NCBI GenBank assembly: GCA_017984315.1
Contig: JAGNZR010000001.1
Coordinates: 90,231-154,230, forward strand
Source of the DNA: Fusobacteriaceae bacterium
GTDB taxonomy: Bacteria > Fusobacteriota > Fusobacteriia > Fusobacteriales > Fusobacteriaceae
DNA length: 64,000 nucleotides
Direction: 5' to 3'
Shown here: positions 56,184-64,000 of the stretch, one piece after another
Layout: every line of letters starts with the position of its first letter
Numbering within the stretch: position 1 is the first letter of the stretch
The notes under the pieces: generated by a model
Database searches by the model: none
Seen by the model: only the letters and a program-made list of their open reading frames with translations
What the model was told of the DNA's origin: nothing
Program-made: the position numbers and the translations under genes

Positions 56184-57617
56184 TTAAACTTTTAAATCTG
56201 TAGTCATTCCTAAGCAAAACTCGTACTTTTCTAATATAGGTTTAACTTCTGTTTTTATAAACTCTTCAGTTTGCTGAGACGCAAAACCAGTAAAGTTTTT
56301 AGGATCTACTATATTAACTAATTTATCTTTATCCAGCTTAAAATACTCATCTTTTAGAATTCTTTCTAATAAATCATTCTCTTTCCCTTCGATTTTAACC
56401 ATTTTACCAGCTTCCATAGAGTGAACTCTAATTTTCTCATGTAACTCCTGTCTATCTCCACCATTCTTTACACATTCCATTATGATGTACTCTGTTGCCA
56501 TAAATGGTAATTCAGCCATTACATGCTTCTCTATCATTTTTGGATAAACTACTAACCCATCTAACACGTTTTTCCATATAATTAAAATTGCATCTACTGC
56601 CAAAAACGCTTGAGGAAGAGATAATCTTTTATTAGCTGAATCATCTAGAGTTCTTTCAAACCATTGTGTTGAAGCAACCATAGCTGTACTTTGCTCTAAT
56701 GCTATTACAAATTTTGCAAGGGATGAAATTCTCTCACTTCTCATAGGATTTCTTTTGTATGCCATAGCTGAAGATCCTATTTGTGATTTTTCAAAAGGCT
56801 CCTCTATCTCTTTTAAATGCTGTAGCAGTCTTAAATCATTTGAAAACTTGTGTGAAGACTGAGCTATATTTGACAGTAGCGCAGCTATCTGACTATCAAT
56901 TTTTCTATCATAAGTCTGACCTGTTACCTCTAATTTTTTGCTAAATCCCATTTTTTTAGTAACCATCTCATCTAATTTTTTTACTTTATCAAAATCTCCG
57001 TTAAAAAGATCTTTAAAACTTGCTTGTGTTCCTGTAGTACCTTTTACCCCTCTAAATCTTAAGTTCTCAATTCTAAACTCTAACTCTTCTAAGTCTAAAA
57101 GAAGAGACTGCATCCAAAGTGTTGTTCTTTTTCCAACTGTTGTAAGCTGAGCAGCTTGAAAGTGTGTAAAACCTAATGTTGGAAGATCTTTATATTCCAC
57201 AGCAAATTTAGCCATTCCGTCTAACACATTAACAATTTTACCTCTTAAAATTTCTAAACCTGTTTTTATTTGAATCAAGTCAGTATTATCCCCTACATAT
57301 GCAGAAGTTGCTCCTAAATGTATTATTGGCATAGCGCTTGGAGCTTGAGTACCAAAAGTATGAACATGTGCCATAACATCGTGTCTCACTTTTTTCTCTT
57401 GTGCTTCAGCTAATTCATAATCTATATCATAAATTACCTTTTTCATATCTTCAATCTGCTCGTCAGTTATGTTTAGTCCTAACTCTTTCTCTGCTTCTGC
57501 AAGAGCTACCCAAAGTTTTCTCCAAGTAGAAAATTTGTTTTTAGGGGAAAAGTTTTCTAACATCTCCTTTGAAGAATATCTTTCTGCTAATGGATTGCTG
57601 TAAATTTCTCTGTTCAT
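56184..57617 (-). CDS. purB: Adenylosuccinate lyase
   Basis: 477 residues. It cleaves SAICAR and adenylosuccinate in purine synthesis. The signature is IGSSAMAYKRNPMRSERISS, and the catalytic His is in GFTHFQAAQ. The signature has Ala where many family members have Pro, a known variant. It lies 15 bases before rimI in reverse order, so the group purB-rimI-lepB may be one unit. Confidence 0.95.
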   Translation of the reverse strand: MNREIYSNPLAERYSSKEMLENFSPKNKFSTWRKLWVALAEAEKELGLNITDEQIEDMKKVIYDIDYELAEAQEKKVRHDVMAHVHTFGTQAPSAMPIIHLGATSAYVGDNTDLIQIKTGLEILRGKIVNVLDGMAKFAVEYKDLPTLGFTHFQAAQLTTVGKRTTLWMQSLLLDLEELEFRIENLRFRGVKGTTGTQASFKDLFNGDFDKVKKLDEMVTKKMGFSKKLEVTGQTYDRKIDSQIAALLSNIAQSSHKFSNDLRLLQHLKEIEEPFEKSQIGSSAMAYKRNPMRSERISSLAKFVIALEQSTAMVASTQWFERTLDDSANKRLSLPQAFLAVDAILIIWKNVLDGLVVYPKMIEKHVMAELPFMATEYIIMECVKNGGDRQELHEKIRVHSMEAGKMVKIEGKENDLLERILKDEYFKLDKDKLVNIVDPKNFTGFASQQTEEFIKTEVKPILEKYEFCLGMTTDLKV

Positions 57618-57632
57618 ATTTTTATCTCTCCT

Positions 57633-58130
57633 TTATCTTTCAAATAACATAATTACTGCATTTTCATTATTGCTTCTATAATAATTTTTCCTAATGGAAA
57701 TCTTTTTAAAACCATTTTTTATATAAAAGTTAATAGCTGTGATATTGCTCTCTCTTACTTCTAATAATATATTTGAGCTTGAACTTTTTATAGCTTCTTC
57801 AATAAGATTTGTTGCAATATTCTTATTTCTAAAACTTTTATTTACTGCTATTTTCATTATTTCTAAAGAATCCAATGAATCATATAAGATTATGTATCCT
57901 ACAATTTTTGAATTTTCATTACAATATAGATAAAAAGAGTAGCTATCATTAGAGCACATCTCTTCTATCTGCTCTTTTGTGTAAGCTGAATCTCCAAAAA
58001 TTTGAGTTTCTAAGTGATAAATTTCAATTAAAAAATCTTTTAAAACTCGCTCTTTTGCAATTTCAGAATCCTTTGAACTAAATATTTTTTTAAAATTAAA
58101 AGCTCTATTTTTAGGCAAGTTTAGTTCCAT
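57633..58130 (-). CDS. GNAT acetyltransferase, RimI-like
   Basis: 165 residues. A GNAT fold with a degenerate acetyl-CoA loop, NKSFRNKNIATNLIEEA, and NFYIKNGFKKISIRKNYY near the end as in RimI. It has an N-terminal extension of about 30 residues compared with E. coli RimI. It likely acetylates ribosomal protein S18 or a related target. The substrate is not proven. Confidence 0.78.
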   Translation of the reverse strand: MELNLPKNRAFNFKKIFSSKDSEIAKERVLKDFLIEIYHLETQIFGDSAYTKEQIEEMCSNDSYSFYLYCNENSKIVGYIILYDSLDSLEIMKIAVNKSFRNKNIATNLIEEAIKSSSSNILLEVRESNITAINFYIKNGFKKISIRKNYYRSNNENAVIMLFER

Positions 58131-58148
58131 ATACCCCTTTCCTTCAAT

Positions 58149-59084
58149 TTATTTTAATAAAGAGATTTTATTTAAAGGCCAAAACCTTACAAAAGCTTTT
58201 CCTCTGATTCTACTTTCAGCAACGAATCCCCAGAATCTAGTGTCATAACTAGATTCTGTATTATCACCAAGTGTCATGTAATAATCTTCATCTAGAACAT
58301 ACTCTACTGTCTCACCTTTAAAAAGTTTTTCTACAATATCTTTTTTCTCTATCAAATCCAATATCATCCCTGTAGTCTGTCCTTCTACTTGAAATTCTAT
58401 TTTGGGCAAAATTTGCTCAATTGCGCCTGGATTATTTATTAAATCTTTTTGAACAGCTTCTATGTCAATCTTATTTTGTTTATATATTGTCTCATAGTCA
58501 ACATAAGGTATTATTTTTACTTTATCCCCTTTTTTGGGTATTATCCACTCTTTATCTTTTATCATTCCTAAATCCAAATAATTTCTTGACGTTATCTCAG
58601 CATTATTTATATAGAGTCTTCCATTTTTTATTTGGACTTTTTCACCTGGTAATCCCATCAAACGTTTTGTATATAAGACTTTATTCTGTATCGGTTCTTT
58701 AAAAACTACAATCTCCTCTCTTTCTGGTTTCCTAAACTTATATATAACCATATTTCCAAATAATCTGTCTTTAGGTATTATTGTTGGGATCATTGATCCT
58801 GTAGGAACCATAAAATTTCCTATATAGAACCTTTGGATTATTAAAACTAAAATCAAGGCAGTTCCTAGGGTTTCTACCCAATGAACAGTTGTTTTTACAG
58901 CTTTAACACCGCCCTCACTTTTTATACCCCATTTCTCTATTAAATATAAAGAAAATTTTTCTTTATACACCTTTATTTTTTCTACTAACTCTTTCTCTTT
59001 TACAAATATGTAAATAAAAAACAGTGTTAGTATTAAATAAAAAATTCCATTTAAAATTAATATATGTTTCTCCAATTTTTGCAC
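58149..59084 (-). CDS. lepB: Signal peptidase I
   Basis: 311 residues, longer than the simplest form. Two N-terminal membrane helices are seen (about 10-30 and 72-92). The catalytic Ser is S97 in VPTGSMIPTI, and the general base Lys is K140 in LYTKRLMGLPGE. GDNTESSYDTRFWGFV is the C-terminal signature. It cuts signal peptides of exported proteins. The start is a GTG. The 59085-59367 gap upstream holds the tnaA promoter. Confidence 0.94.
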   Translation of the reverse strand: MQKLEKHILILNGIFYLILTLFFIYIFVKEKELVEKIKVYKEKFSLYLIEKWGIKSEGGVKAVKTTVHWVETLGTALILVLIIQRFYIGNFMVPTGSMIPTIIPKDRLFGNMVIYKFRKPEREEIVVFKEPIQNKVLYTKRLMGLPGEKVQIKNGRLYINNAEITSRNYLDLGMIKDKEWIIPKKGDKVKIIPYVDYETIYKQNKIDIEAVQKDLINNPGAIEQILPKIEFQVEGQTTGMILDLIEKKDIVEKLFKGETVEYVLDEDYYMTLGDNTESSYDTRFWGFVAESRIRGKAFVRFWPLNKISLLK

Positions 59085-59217
59085 TTCCCTTATGTACTAA
59101 TTTTTTTTATTTTTTGAAAATATTATTACCACATTTTATCATAAATAGCTTTATAATAAAAAGCTTTTATATGTAATTTCAATTTTTTTTTATTTTCAAA
59201 ACTGTACTATAACAGAT

Positions 59218-59254
59218 AGAACTATTTCAGTTCTTTTTGTTTGACATTAGTTCT
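59218..59254 (+). promoter_or_regulatory. AGTTCT half-sites over the tnaA promoter
   Basis: AGAACT (59218-59223) and AGTTCT (59229-59234) form a dyad with a 5-base spacer. A third AGTTCT (59249-59254) lies in the promoter spacer. Such spacing suits a repressor or activator covering the -35 box at 59241. Confidence 0.4.
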
Positions 59255-59269
59255 TTTTTAATGTAAAAT
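59241..59269 (+). promoter_or_regulatory. Promoter of tnaA
   Basis: TTGACA (59241-59246) and TAAAAT (59264-59269) are separated by 17 bp. The start would be about 90 bases before the ATG. Confidence 0.75.
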
Positions 59270-59367
59270 AATATTATTCTTCAATGAATATAAAGATACT
59301 GTCCGCCTATCTACAATTATTTTTATAGATGACCGGGGTAGACTAAAAAACGGAGGTATTAAACGTT

Positions 59368-60765
59368 ATGGCTATCAAGTATGTTCCAGAACCTTTTAGA
59401 ATTAAAATGGTTGAAACTATCAAAATCACTACACCTGAGGAGAGAGAAGAAAAAATTAAAGCTGCAAATTACAATGTATTTAATTTAAGCTCAGAAGATG
59501 TTTACATCGATCTTTTAACAGACTCAGGGACTAATGCAATGAGTCACGATCAATGGGCAGGAGTTATCAGAGGGGATGAAGCTTATGCTGGTTCTTCTAG
59601 TTACTTCAAACTTATAAATACTGCAAAAGATATTTTTAAATTTGACTATATACAACCTGTGCACCAAGGTAGAGCTGCGGAAAAAGTTCTTTTCCCTCTA
59701 ATTATGAAGCAAGGTCAATTCGCTATATCAAATATGTTCTTTGATACAACTAGAGCACATGTTATCTTAGCTGGAGCTCGTCCTATAGACTGTGTAGTTC
59801 CTGAAGCTAAACAGCCTTCAGTAAGAGCTAAATTTAAAGGAAATATGGATGTTGCATTAATGGAAGAGACTATTAAAAAACATGGTGCTGATAAAATAGG
59901 AGCTGTTGTTTTAACTATTACTAATAACTCAGCTGGTGGACAACCTGTATCACTTCAAAATGCTAAAGAAGTTTCTGAAGTTTGTAAAAAATACAATATC
60001 CCTATGATTATTGATGCTGCTCGTTACTCAGAAAATGCATTTTTTATTAAAAGAGATGAACCTGGATGTGAAAATAAATCTATAAAAGAGATTATTGCTC
60101 AAATATTCTCATATGCTGATTTCTTTACTATGTCAGCTAAAAAGGATACTATTGTTAATATGGGTGGTATGCTAGGTGTTAAAGATCAATCTAAATATGC
60201 TGATTTAATTTTAAGAATAAAAGCAAACTGTATCTGTTATGAAGGGTTTACATCATATGGTGGACTTTCAGGAAGAGATTTAGAAGCACTTGCAATAGGA
60301 CTTTTAGAGGGTATCGATGAAAATTATTTAAAATATCGTATAGGACAGATGGAGTATCTTGCTTCTAGATTAGATGATGCTGGAATAGCTTATCAGTCAC
60401 CAGTTGGAGGACATGGAGTATTCGTAGATGCAGCTCAGTTCTTCCCGCATATACCTTATACAGAGTTCCCAGCACAAGTTTTAGCACTAGAGCTATATAA
60501 AGAAGCAGGAATAAGAAGTTGCGATATCGGTTCTTACATGTTAGGAAATGATCCTGATACAAATGAGCAATTAAAAGCTGATTTTGAATTTACTCGTTTA
60601 GCTATCCCTCGTCGTGTTTATACTCAAGCACATATAGACATTATGGCTGATGCTCTAATAGCTATTAAAGCAAGAGCTCATGAAATTAAAAACGGTTATA
60701 AAATAACTTGGGAACCACCAATTTTACGTCACTTCCAAGCTTCTTTAGAGCCAATAAAAAAATAA
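59368..60765 (+). CDS. tnaA: Tryptophanase (tryptophan indole-lyase)
   Basis: 465 residues, a PLP enzyme that splits tryptophan to indole, pyruvate and ammonia. The PLP Lys is in MSAKKD (about K259). Tyrosine phenol-lyase is the near relative, but two diagnostic sites fit tryptophanase: D126 in FFDTTR (Thr in tyrosine phenol-lyase) and H455 in LRHFQA (Phe there). It is the only plus-strand metabolic gene in this part, with its own promoter and terminator. GGAGG stands before the ATG. Indole production is typical of Fusobacteria. Confidence 0.93.
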   Translation: MAIKYVPEPFRIKMVETIKITTPEEREEKIKAANYNVFNLSSEDVYIDLLTDSGTNAMSHDQWAGVIRGDEAYAGSSSYFKLINTAKDIFKFDYIQPVHQGRAAEKVLFPLIMKQGQFAISNMFFDTTRAHVILAGARPIDCVVPEAKQPSVRAKFKGNMDVALMEETIKKHGADKIGAVVLTITNNSAGGQPVSLQNAKEVSEVCKKYNIPMIIDAARYSENAFFIKRDEPGCENKSIKEIIAQIFSYADFFTMSAKKDTIVNMGGMLGVKDQSKYADLILRIKANCICYEGFTSYGGLSGRDLEALAIGLLEGIDENYLKYRIGQMEYLASRLDDAGIAYQSPVGGHGVFVDAAQFFPHIPYTEFPAQVLALELYKEAGIRSCDIGSYMLGNDPDTNEQLKADFEFTRLAIPRRVYTQAHIDIMADALIAIKARAHEIKNGYKITWEPPILRHFQASLEPIKK

Positions 60766-60779
60766 ATAAAATTTTTAAG

Positions 60780-60809
60780 TGAGGAGCATAAAAAACTCCT
60801 CATTTTTTT
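60780..60809 (+). terminator. Terminator of tnaA
   Basis: TGAGGAG (60780-60786) pairs with CTCCTCA (60796-60802), followed by a T-run. It is about 15 bases after the stop. A 13-base direct repeat ATTCAGTTATAAA follows at 60813-60840. Confidence 0.9.
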
Positions 60810-60841
60810 ACTATTCAGTTATAAATATTCAGTTATAAAAA

Positions 60842-60875
60842 AAGAGAGAGATTGGTTACCCAATAGCTCTCTCTT
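60842..60875 (-). terminator. Terminator of rplS
   Basis: AAGAGAGAG (60842-60850) pairs with CTCTCTCTT (60867-60875), with inner ATTGG and CCAAT. On the minus strand T residues follow. It is 10 bases after the rplS stop. Confidence 0.88.
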
Positions 60876-60885
60876 AAGAAAATTA

Positions 60886-61236
60886 TTATCTTCTGATTTC
60901 TTTGATTCTTGCTTTCTTTCCAGAAAGTCCTCTTAAGTAATAAAGTTTTGATCTTCTTACTTTTCCAACTTTAATTACATCGATTTTGTCGATTAAAGGT
61001 GAATTGATAGGGATGATTCTTTCTACTCCTACACCGTTAGTTACTTTTCTAACTGTGAAAGTTTTTCCGATTCCTCCACCATTTACTCTGATTACTACTC
61101 CTTCAAATAACTGAACTCTTTCTTTGTTTCCCTCTTTTACTTTGTAGTAAACGTCAACTGAGTCTCCAGCTTTGAAGAATGGGATGTCGTTTCTTAATTG
61201 AGCTTGCTCAACTAATTGGATTAATTTTTCTTTCAT
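60886..61236 (-). CDS. rplS: Ribosomal protein L19
   Basis: 116 residues. [20 protein letters not shown] and [19 protein letters not shown] are standard L19 blocks, and the C-terminus is [20 protein letters not shown]. It lies at the interface of the subunits. It is transcribed alone, with its own promoter and terminator. Confidence 0.97.
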   Translation of the reverse strand: MKEKLIQLVEQAQLRNDIPFFKAGDSVDVYYKVKEGNKERVQLFEGVVIRVNGGGIGKTFTVRKVTNGVGVERIIPINSPLIDKIDVIKVGKVRRSKLYYLRGLSGKKARIKEIRR

Positions 61237-61312
61237 TTACTTCCTCCTAAGATATTCATTTACTCTACTGTTTAGAATAAAGCGGAATATTTGTTTTTAT
61301 TAATAGCAAATA

Positions 61313-61341
61313 ATTGTATCATATATAAATATTGTTGTCAA
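61313..61341 (-). promoter_or_regulatory. Promoter of rplS
   Basis: Minus-strand TTGACA (61336-61341) and TACAAT (61313-61318) are 17 bp apart, near consensus. Transcription would start about 70 bases before rplS. Confidence 0.82.
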
Positions 61342-61358
61342 TTTTTTTAAATAAAAAA

Positions 61359-62447
61359 CTATTTATTTTTAGGCAGTAATGTGCATCTTTTTCCTCTAAA
61401 AAAACATTTGTTACAAGAGATACATTTAGAGTCAGAAGTATCCATTTTCCACCTATTTATAAGGTCTGGTTCAGCTACTAAAGATCTTGAAAAAGATAAA
61501 AATTTTATTTCAGAGCTGTTTAATATCTCATTAACTTTATCATAATTTTTATGTCCACCTACAAGTGATACTGGAGTAGAAATTTCTTCTGCTATTTTTT
61601 TCCCTTGTACATAAAAATAAGATTCTTCCTCTTTGTTTTTTACAACTCTTATTACTCCTTTATCCTTTATCGAAGAAGCAGATCCTCCACTTACTTCAAT
61701 TAAATCAATCCCCTCTTTAGACAGTTCTTTTGCTAAGTAAATATTATCTTCTAATGTCGATCCATTCTCCATAAAGTCTTCACAATTTAATTTTATAGAA
61801 ACAAAATAATCCTTACCTACTAAAGTTCTGATTTCTCTATAAACTTCTAAAATCAATCTAGCTCTGTTTTCTAGAGTTCCTCCATATTCATCCTCTCTCC
61901 TATTGTAATATGGATTCATGAACTGACTTAAATAATATCCATGTGCACCATGAATTTGGACTCCGTGAAAGCCAGCTTTTTTAGCTCTTAACGCCCCTTG
62001 ACCAAAACATTTTACAATCTCTTTAAGTTCCTGTTTTGTAGCTTCTTTAGGTACTACTTTAGAATAAATATTTTCAACAGCTGATGGTCCTAATATAACT
62101 CTTTTATCCACATTGTATGCAGTTTGGCTTCCTCCATAAACAAGTTGTAAAATCATTTTAGTATCATTTGAATTGGATAATTCAATTAAATGTTTATATT
62201 GATTTATAAACTTATCATCATAAATTCCCAGCATATACTGTGCAGGTTGGTCATTTTCCATTACATTAGCAAAACTTGTTATGATAGTCCCTACTCCACC
62301 ATCAATTAACTCTTTATATATATCAAATAACTCAGGAGTAAATTCGCCTGTTTCACTGCAAAAAGATCTTTCATTAGTTGCAGATCTTATAGTTCTATTT
62401 TTTGCTTTTAAATTTTTTAATTCAACACTTTCAAATAAAGTTTTCAT
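61359..62447 (-). CDS. Old Yellow Enzyme-family flavin oxidoreductase
   Basis: 362 residues, the FMN barrel only. HGAHGYYLSQFMNPYYNRR is the family signature, and GVQIHGAHG binds substrate. A C-terminal cluster CISCNKCFFRGKRC could bind an iron-sulfur centre, as in 2,4-dienoyl-CoA reductase-like and NADH oxidase-like members, but the second flavin domain is absent. The electron donor and substrate are unknown. Confidence 0.85.
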   Translation of the reverse strand: MKTLFESVELKNLKAKNRTIRSATNERSFCSETGEFTPELFDIYKELIDGGVGTIITSFANVMENDQPAQYMLGIYDDKFINQYKHLIELSNSNDTKMILQLVYGGSQTAYNVDKRVILGPSAVENIYSKVVPKEATKQELKEIVKCFGQGALRAKKAGFHGVQIHGAHGYYLSQFMNPYYNRREDEYGGTLENRARLILEVYREIRTLVGKDYFVSIKLNCEDFMENGSTLEDNIYLAKELSKEGIDLIEVSGGSASSIKDKGVIRVVKNKEEESYFYVQGKKIAEEISTPVSLVGGHKNYDKVNEILNSSEIKFLSFSRSLVAEPDLINRWKMDTSDSKCISCNKCFFRGKRCTLLPKNK

Positions 62448-62519
62448 TTTATCTCCTTTTAAATAACTGATTATTAATACTTAATTCTAATTTATAACAT
62501 TTCTTTAATGTTCTATTGA

Positions 62520-63140
62520 TTAATGTTTTCTAAACATATATGTTTTTATGCTGGGGAAAACATAATTTTGCTTTTCTAGATATAAATTTTCTTTTTGGAA
62601 CATTTTTTTTAATTCCTCTAAAGAGTATATTTTATAATCCCCTGTAGTACCATAAGGTAATAATTTATTTATAAACTTTGCCAAAATTTTAGGCAGATAA
62701 ATTTCTCCTAAAATCAGCACTCCTCCATCCTGCAAAACTCTATGTATCTCTTTTATGGATATTTCAGGTTTTTCATAATGATGAAATGAGTTTATACAGA
62801 CTACCAAATCAAAATAATTATTTTTAAATGTAAGATTTTCACTCTCACCAACGCTAAATTTTGCATCTATCCCTTTAGATTTAGCTTTTTTTATCATATT
62901 TTCAGATATATCAATTCCATAAATATCATATTGCCTTTGAGGGTATTTTTTCTTTAAACTTTCTATAAAGTCCCCTCTCCCTGTTCCTAAATCTAAAATT
63001 CTTTTTATATTTAGCGATTCTATCCATTCCAAGGCTTTTTCATAATGTTTATGTGAGTCTCCATGATTTTTTTCTGCCACTTTATCAAAAAATTTTATTG
63101 TATTAGCTTTATAATTGCCATATTTATTAATTTTCAACAC
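62520..63140 (-). CDS. Class I SAM-dependent methyltransferase
   Basis: 206 residues. The SAM loop is RILDLGTGRGDFIESL, then YGIDISENMIKKAKSKG and FDLVVCINSFHHYEKPE, typical of the Methyltransf_11 group (UbiE-like). The substrate is unknown. It starts at GTG, with GGGAG before it, and is separated from the Old Yellow Enzyme gene by about 70 bases. Confidence 0.82.
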   Translation of the reverse strand: MLKINKYGNYKANTIKFFDKVAEKNHGDSHKHYEKALEWIESLNIKRILDLGTGRGDFIESLKKKYPQRQYDIYGIDISENMIKKAKSKGIDAKFSVGESENLTFKNNYFDLVVCINSFHHYEKPEISIKEIHRVLQDGGVLILGEIYLPKILAKFINKLLPYGTTGDYKIYSLEELKKMFQKENLYLEKQNYVFPSIKTYMFRKH

Positions 63141-63262
63141 TCTCTCCCTAAAAATTTCAATTCTATTTTTTCTTATTTATATATTTTACCATATTTTTAA
63201 AAAAATAAAAAAAATACCTCAAACATATTTAAATGTTTAAGGTACATATATTGTTTTTCATA

Positions 63263-63835
63263 CTAAAATCTAAAATTCCAGTTAACTAAAGGTAAAACTT
63301 CAAATACCTGACTGTTATCTGCAATATTTACAAGTCCTATTTGTAACCCATCCAACCTTTCAGCATAGTTTACAAATCCTATTTGCAACCCTCTATAATA
63401 ATCAGATTTATTAAATACACCAGCTTGAACTCCCGTAGCATATTCAGTTAAGTTCACTATACCTAGTTGAACCCCTTTACTCTCTCCTTTAACTTGATTA
63501 ATTCCTCCAAGTTGGATCCCAGTAAATCTTCCTTCTACTTTATTATAAGCTATAAATACAAACCAAGGTATTCTTACTCCTGTAAAATTCCCTCTAGTTT
63601 CATCATAAAATGACCCTATTGACAAACCTGTAAAATTATTTTTACTGTTTGCTATTAAGTTTAAATCTACCCCTTCTACATTTGAATTTTCTGTATAAAT
63701 TAATCCTACTCTAACCCCTTCTATACTTGCTCCTGGACTTTGTAGTTGTGTTGGTGATATTAATCCTGCTTCAAATCCTGCAGAGAAAGAGATTATTCCT
63801 AATAAAGTAAATAATAATACTATTAATTTTTTCAT
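63263..63835 (-). CDS. Exported LA_2272-type surface repeat protein
   Basis: About 190 residues. A signal peptide (MKKLIVLLFTLLGIISFSAG) is followed by about seven repeats of roughly 20 residues with the core GVQLGIVN or GLQIGFVN and close variants (GIQLGGIN, GLQIGLVN). These repeats belong to the LA_2272/LA_2273 surface family and suggest a repeated beta-strand fold. The start at 63835 is an ATG 9 bases after GAGGAG, and a TTG start at 63844 is weaker. It may be an outer membrane or surface protein. The function is unknown. Confidence 0.82.
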   Translation of the reverse strand: MKKLIVLLFTLLGIISFSAGFEAGLISPTQLQSPGASIEGVRVGLIYTENSNVEGVDLNLIANSKNNFTGLSIGSFYDETRGNFTGVRIPWFVFIAYNKVEGRFTGIQLGGINQVKGESKGVQLGIVNLTEYATGVQAGVFNKSDYYRGLQIGFVNYAERLDGLQIGLVNIADNSQVFEVLPLVNWNFRF

Positions 63836-63880
63836 TTCAAACAACTCCTCTTTTTTAATTTTTTATATAAATGAAAAAAA

Positions 63881-64000
63881 AGCTTGGCAAATTCCTATTC
63901 TCCCGGGCAGCTTCCCACCAAGTACCTTCAGCGTTTACGGGCTTAACTTCTGGGTTCGAAATGTGACCAGGTGTACCCCCGTAGCTATTTTTACCAAGCT
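63881..64000 (-). rRNA. rrf: 5S ribosomal RNA
   Basis: Read on the minus strand it begins AGCTTGGTAAAAATAGCTAC and contains the conserved CGAACCCAGAAGTTAAG and CCCGGGAGAATAGG blocks. It ends TTGCCAAGCT, which pairs with the start as helix I. It touches the right edge, so the last bases could be cut. It is probably the end of an rRNA operon. Confidence 0.95.

Noticed and set aside
55916..56203. Plus-strand frames rich in Phe and Leu upstream of the Gx-family gene
   Set aside because: They come from A/T-rich DNA opposite real genes and have no ribosome site or motif.
59284..59328. A 14-codon frame in the tnaA leader that could be a TnaC-like leader peptide
   Set aside because: It has no ribosome site, begins almost at the predicted transcript start, and lacks the Trp and Pro pattern needed for TnaC control.

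Overview
This window is chromosomal DNA from a low-GC anaerobe, most likely a member of the Fusobacteriota (Fusobacterium, Cetobacterium or Ilyobacter relatives). The reasons are the strongly A/T-biased base use, a sodium-type F1Fo ATP synthase whose c subunit resembles those of Ilyobacter and Propionigenium, a tryptophanase, a butyryl-CoA dehydrogenase/Etf set, amino-acid and peptide catabolism genes, and a ribosomal protein L27 with a Prp-cleavable N-terminus. Nearly all host genes lie on the minus strand and are closely packed. No species assignment can be made from the sequence alone.

Layout. 1-807 is the end of an integral membrane protein, followed by a strong terminator (974-999). About 1110-7600 is a small integrative, mobilizable element. 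It holds a 3' fragment of an IS3-type transposase, MobC, a dyad-rich candidate oriT (2331-2395), a VapE-like helicase, a primase-polymerase, a ribbon-helix-helix protein, a tyrosine integrase, an excisionase and a divergent XRE repressor. The promoter between xis and the repressor carries two matching 16-bp operators. No relaxase is present: the IS3 fragment sits where one would be expected. Between the repressor and the guaA terminator are three 32-bp palindromes whose centres are exactly 60 bp apart and whose arms differ yet stay self-complementary. This is the most puzzling structure in the window.

7783-10220 is a guanine-riboswitch operon, xpt-guaA. 10287-15994 is a glycogen-synthesis operon, glgBCDA. 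16109-17220 is rplU-prp-rpmA with a structured leader. 17261-22123 is a CoA-intermediate operon (MaoC-type hydratase, acyl-CoA dehydrogenase, EtfBA, thiolase), divergent from an unusual regulator made of two fused TetR units. 23710-34756 holds housekeeping genes: tcdA, rseP, tmk, dxr, cdsA, uppS, birA, galE, a fused FakA-FakB-like protein, cinA and pgpA. 34759-41938 holds peptide and amino-acid handling genes: U32, a gamma-glutamyl hydrolase, an oligopeptide-binding lipoprotein, M42 and M17. 41964-46090 holds an ABC-F ATPase, a fused DNA glycosylase/alkyltransferase, mgtC and coaE. 46217-53371 is the complete ATP synthase operon preceded by two small membrane proteins. 53400-59084 holds a methyltransferase, glmM, a Gx-family membrane protein, purB, rimI and lepB. 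59368-60765 (plus strand) is tryptophanase. The window closes with rplS, an Old Yellow Enzyme, a methyltransferase, a surface-repeat protein and a 5S rRNA gene, which presumably marks the end of an rRNA operon continuing past the right edge.

How the parts fit: tryptophanase, peptidases and peptide uptake feed amino-acid fermentation; Etf and acyl-CoA dehydrogenase reduce crotonyl-type CoA esters; and the sodium-type ATP synthase would link ATP to a sodium gradient. Glycogen genes store surplus carbon.
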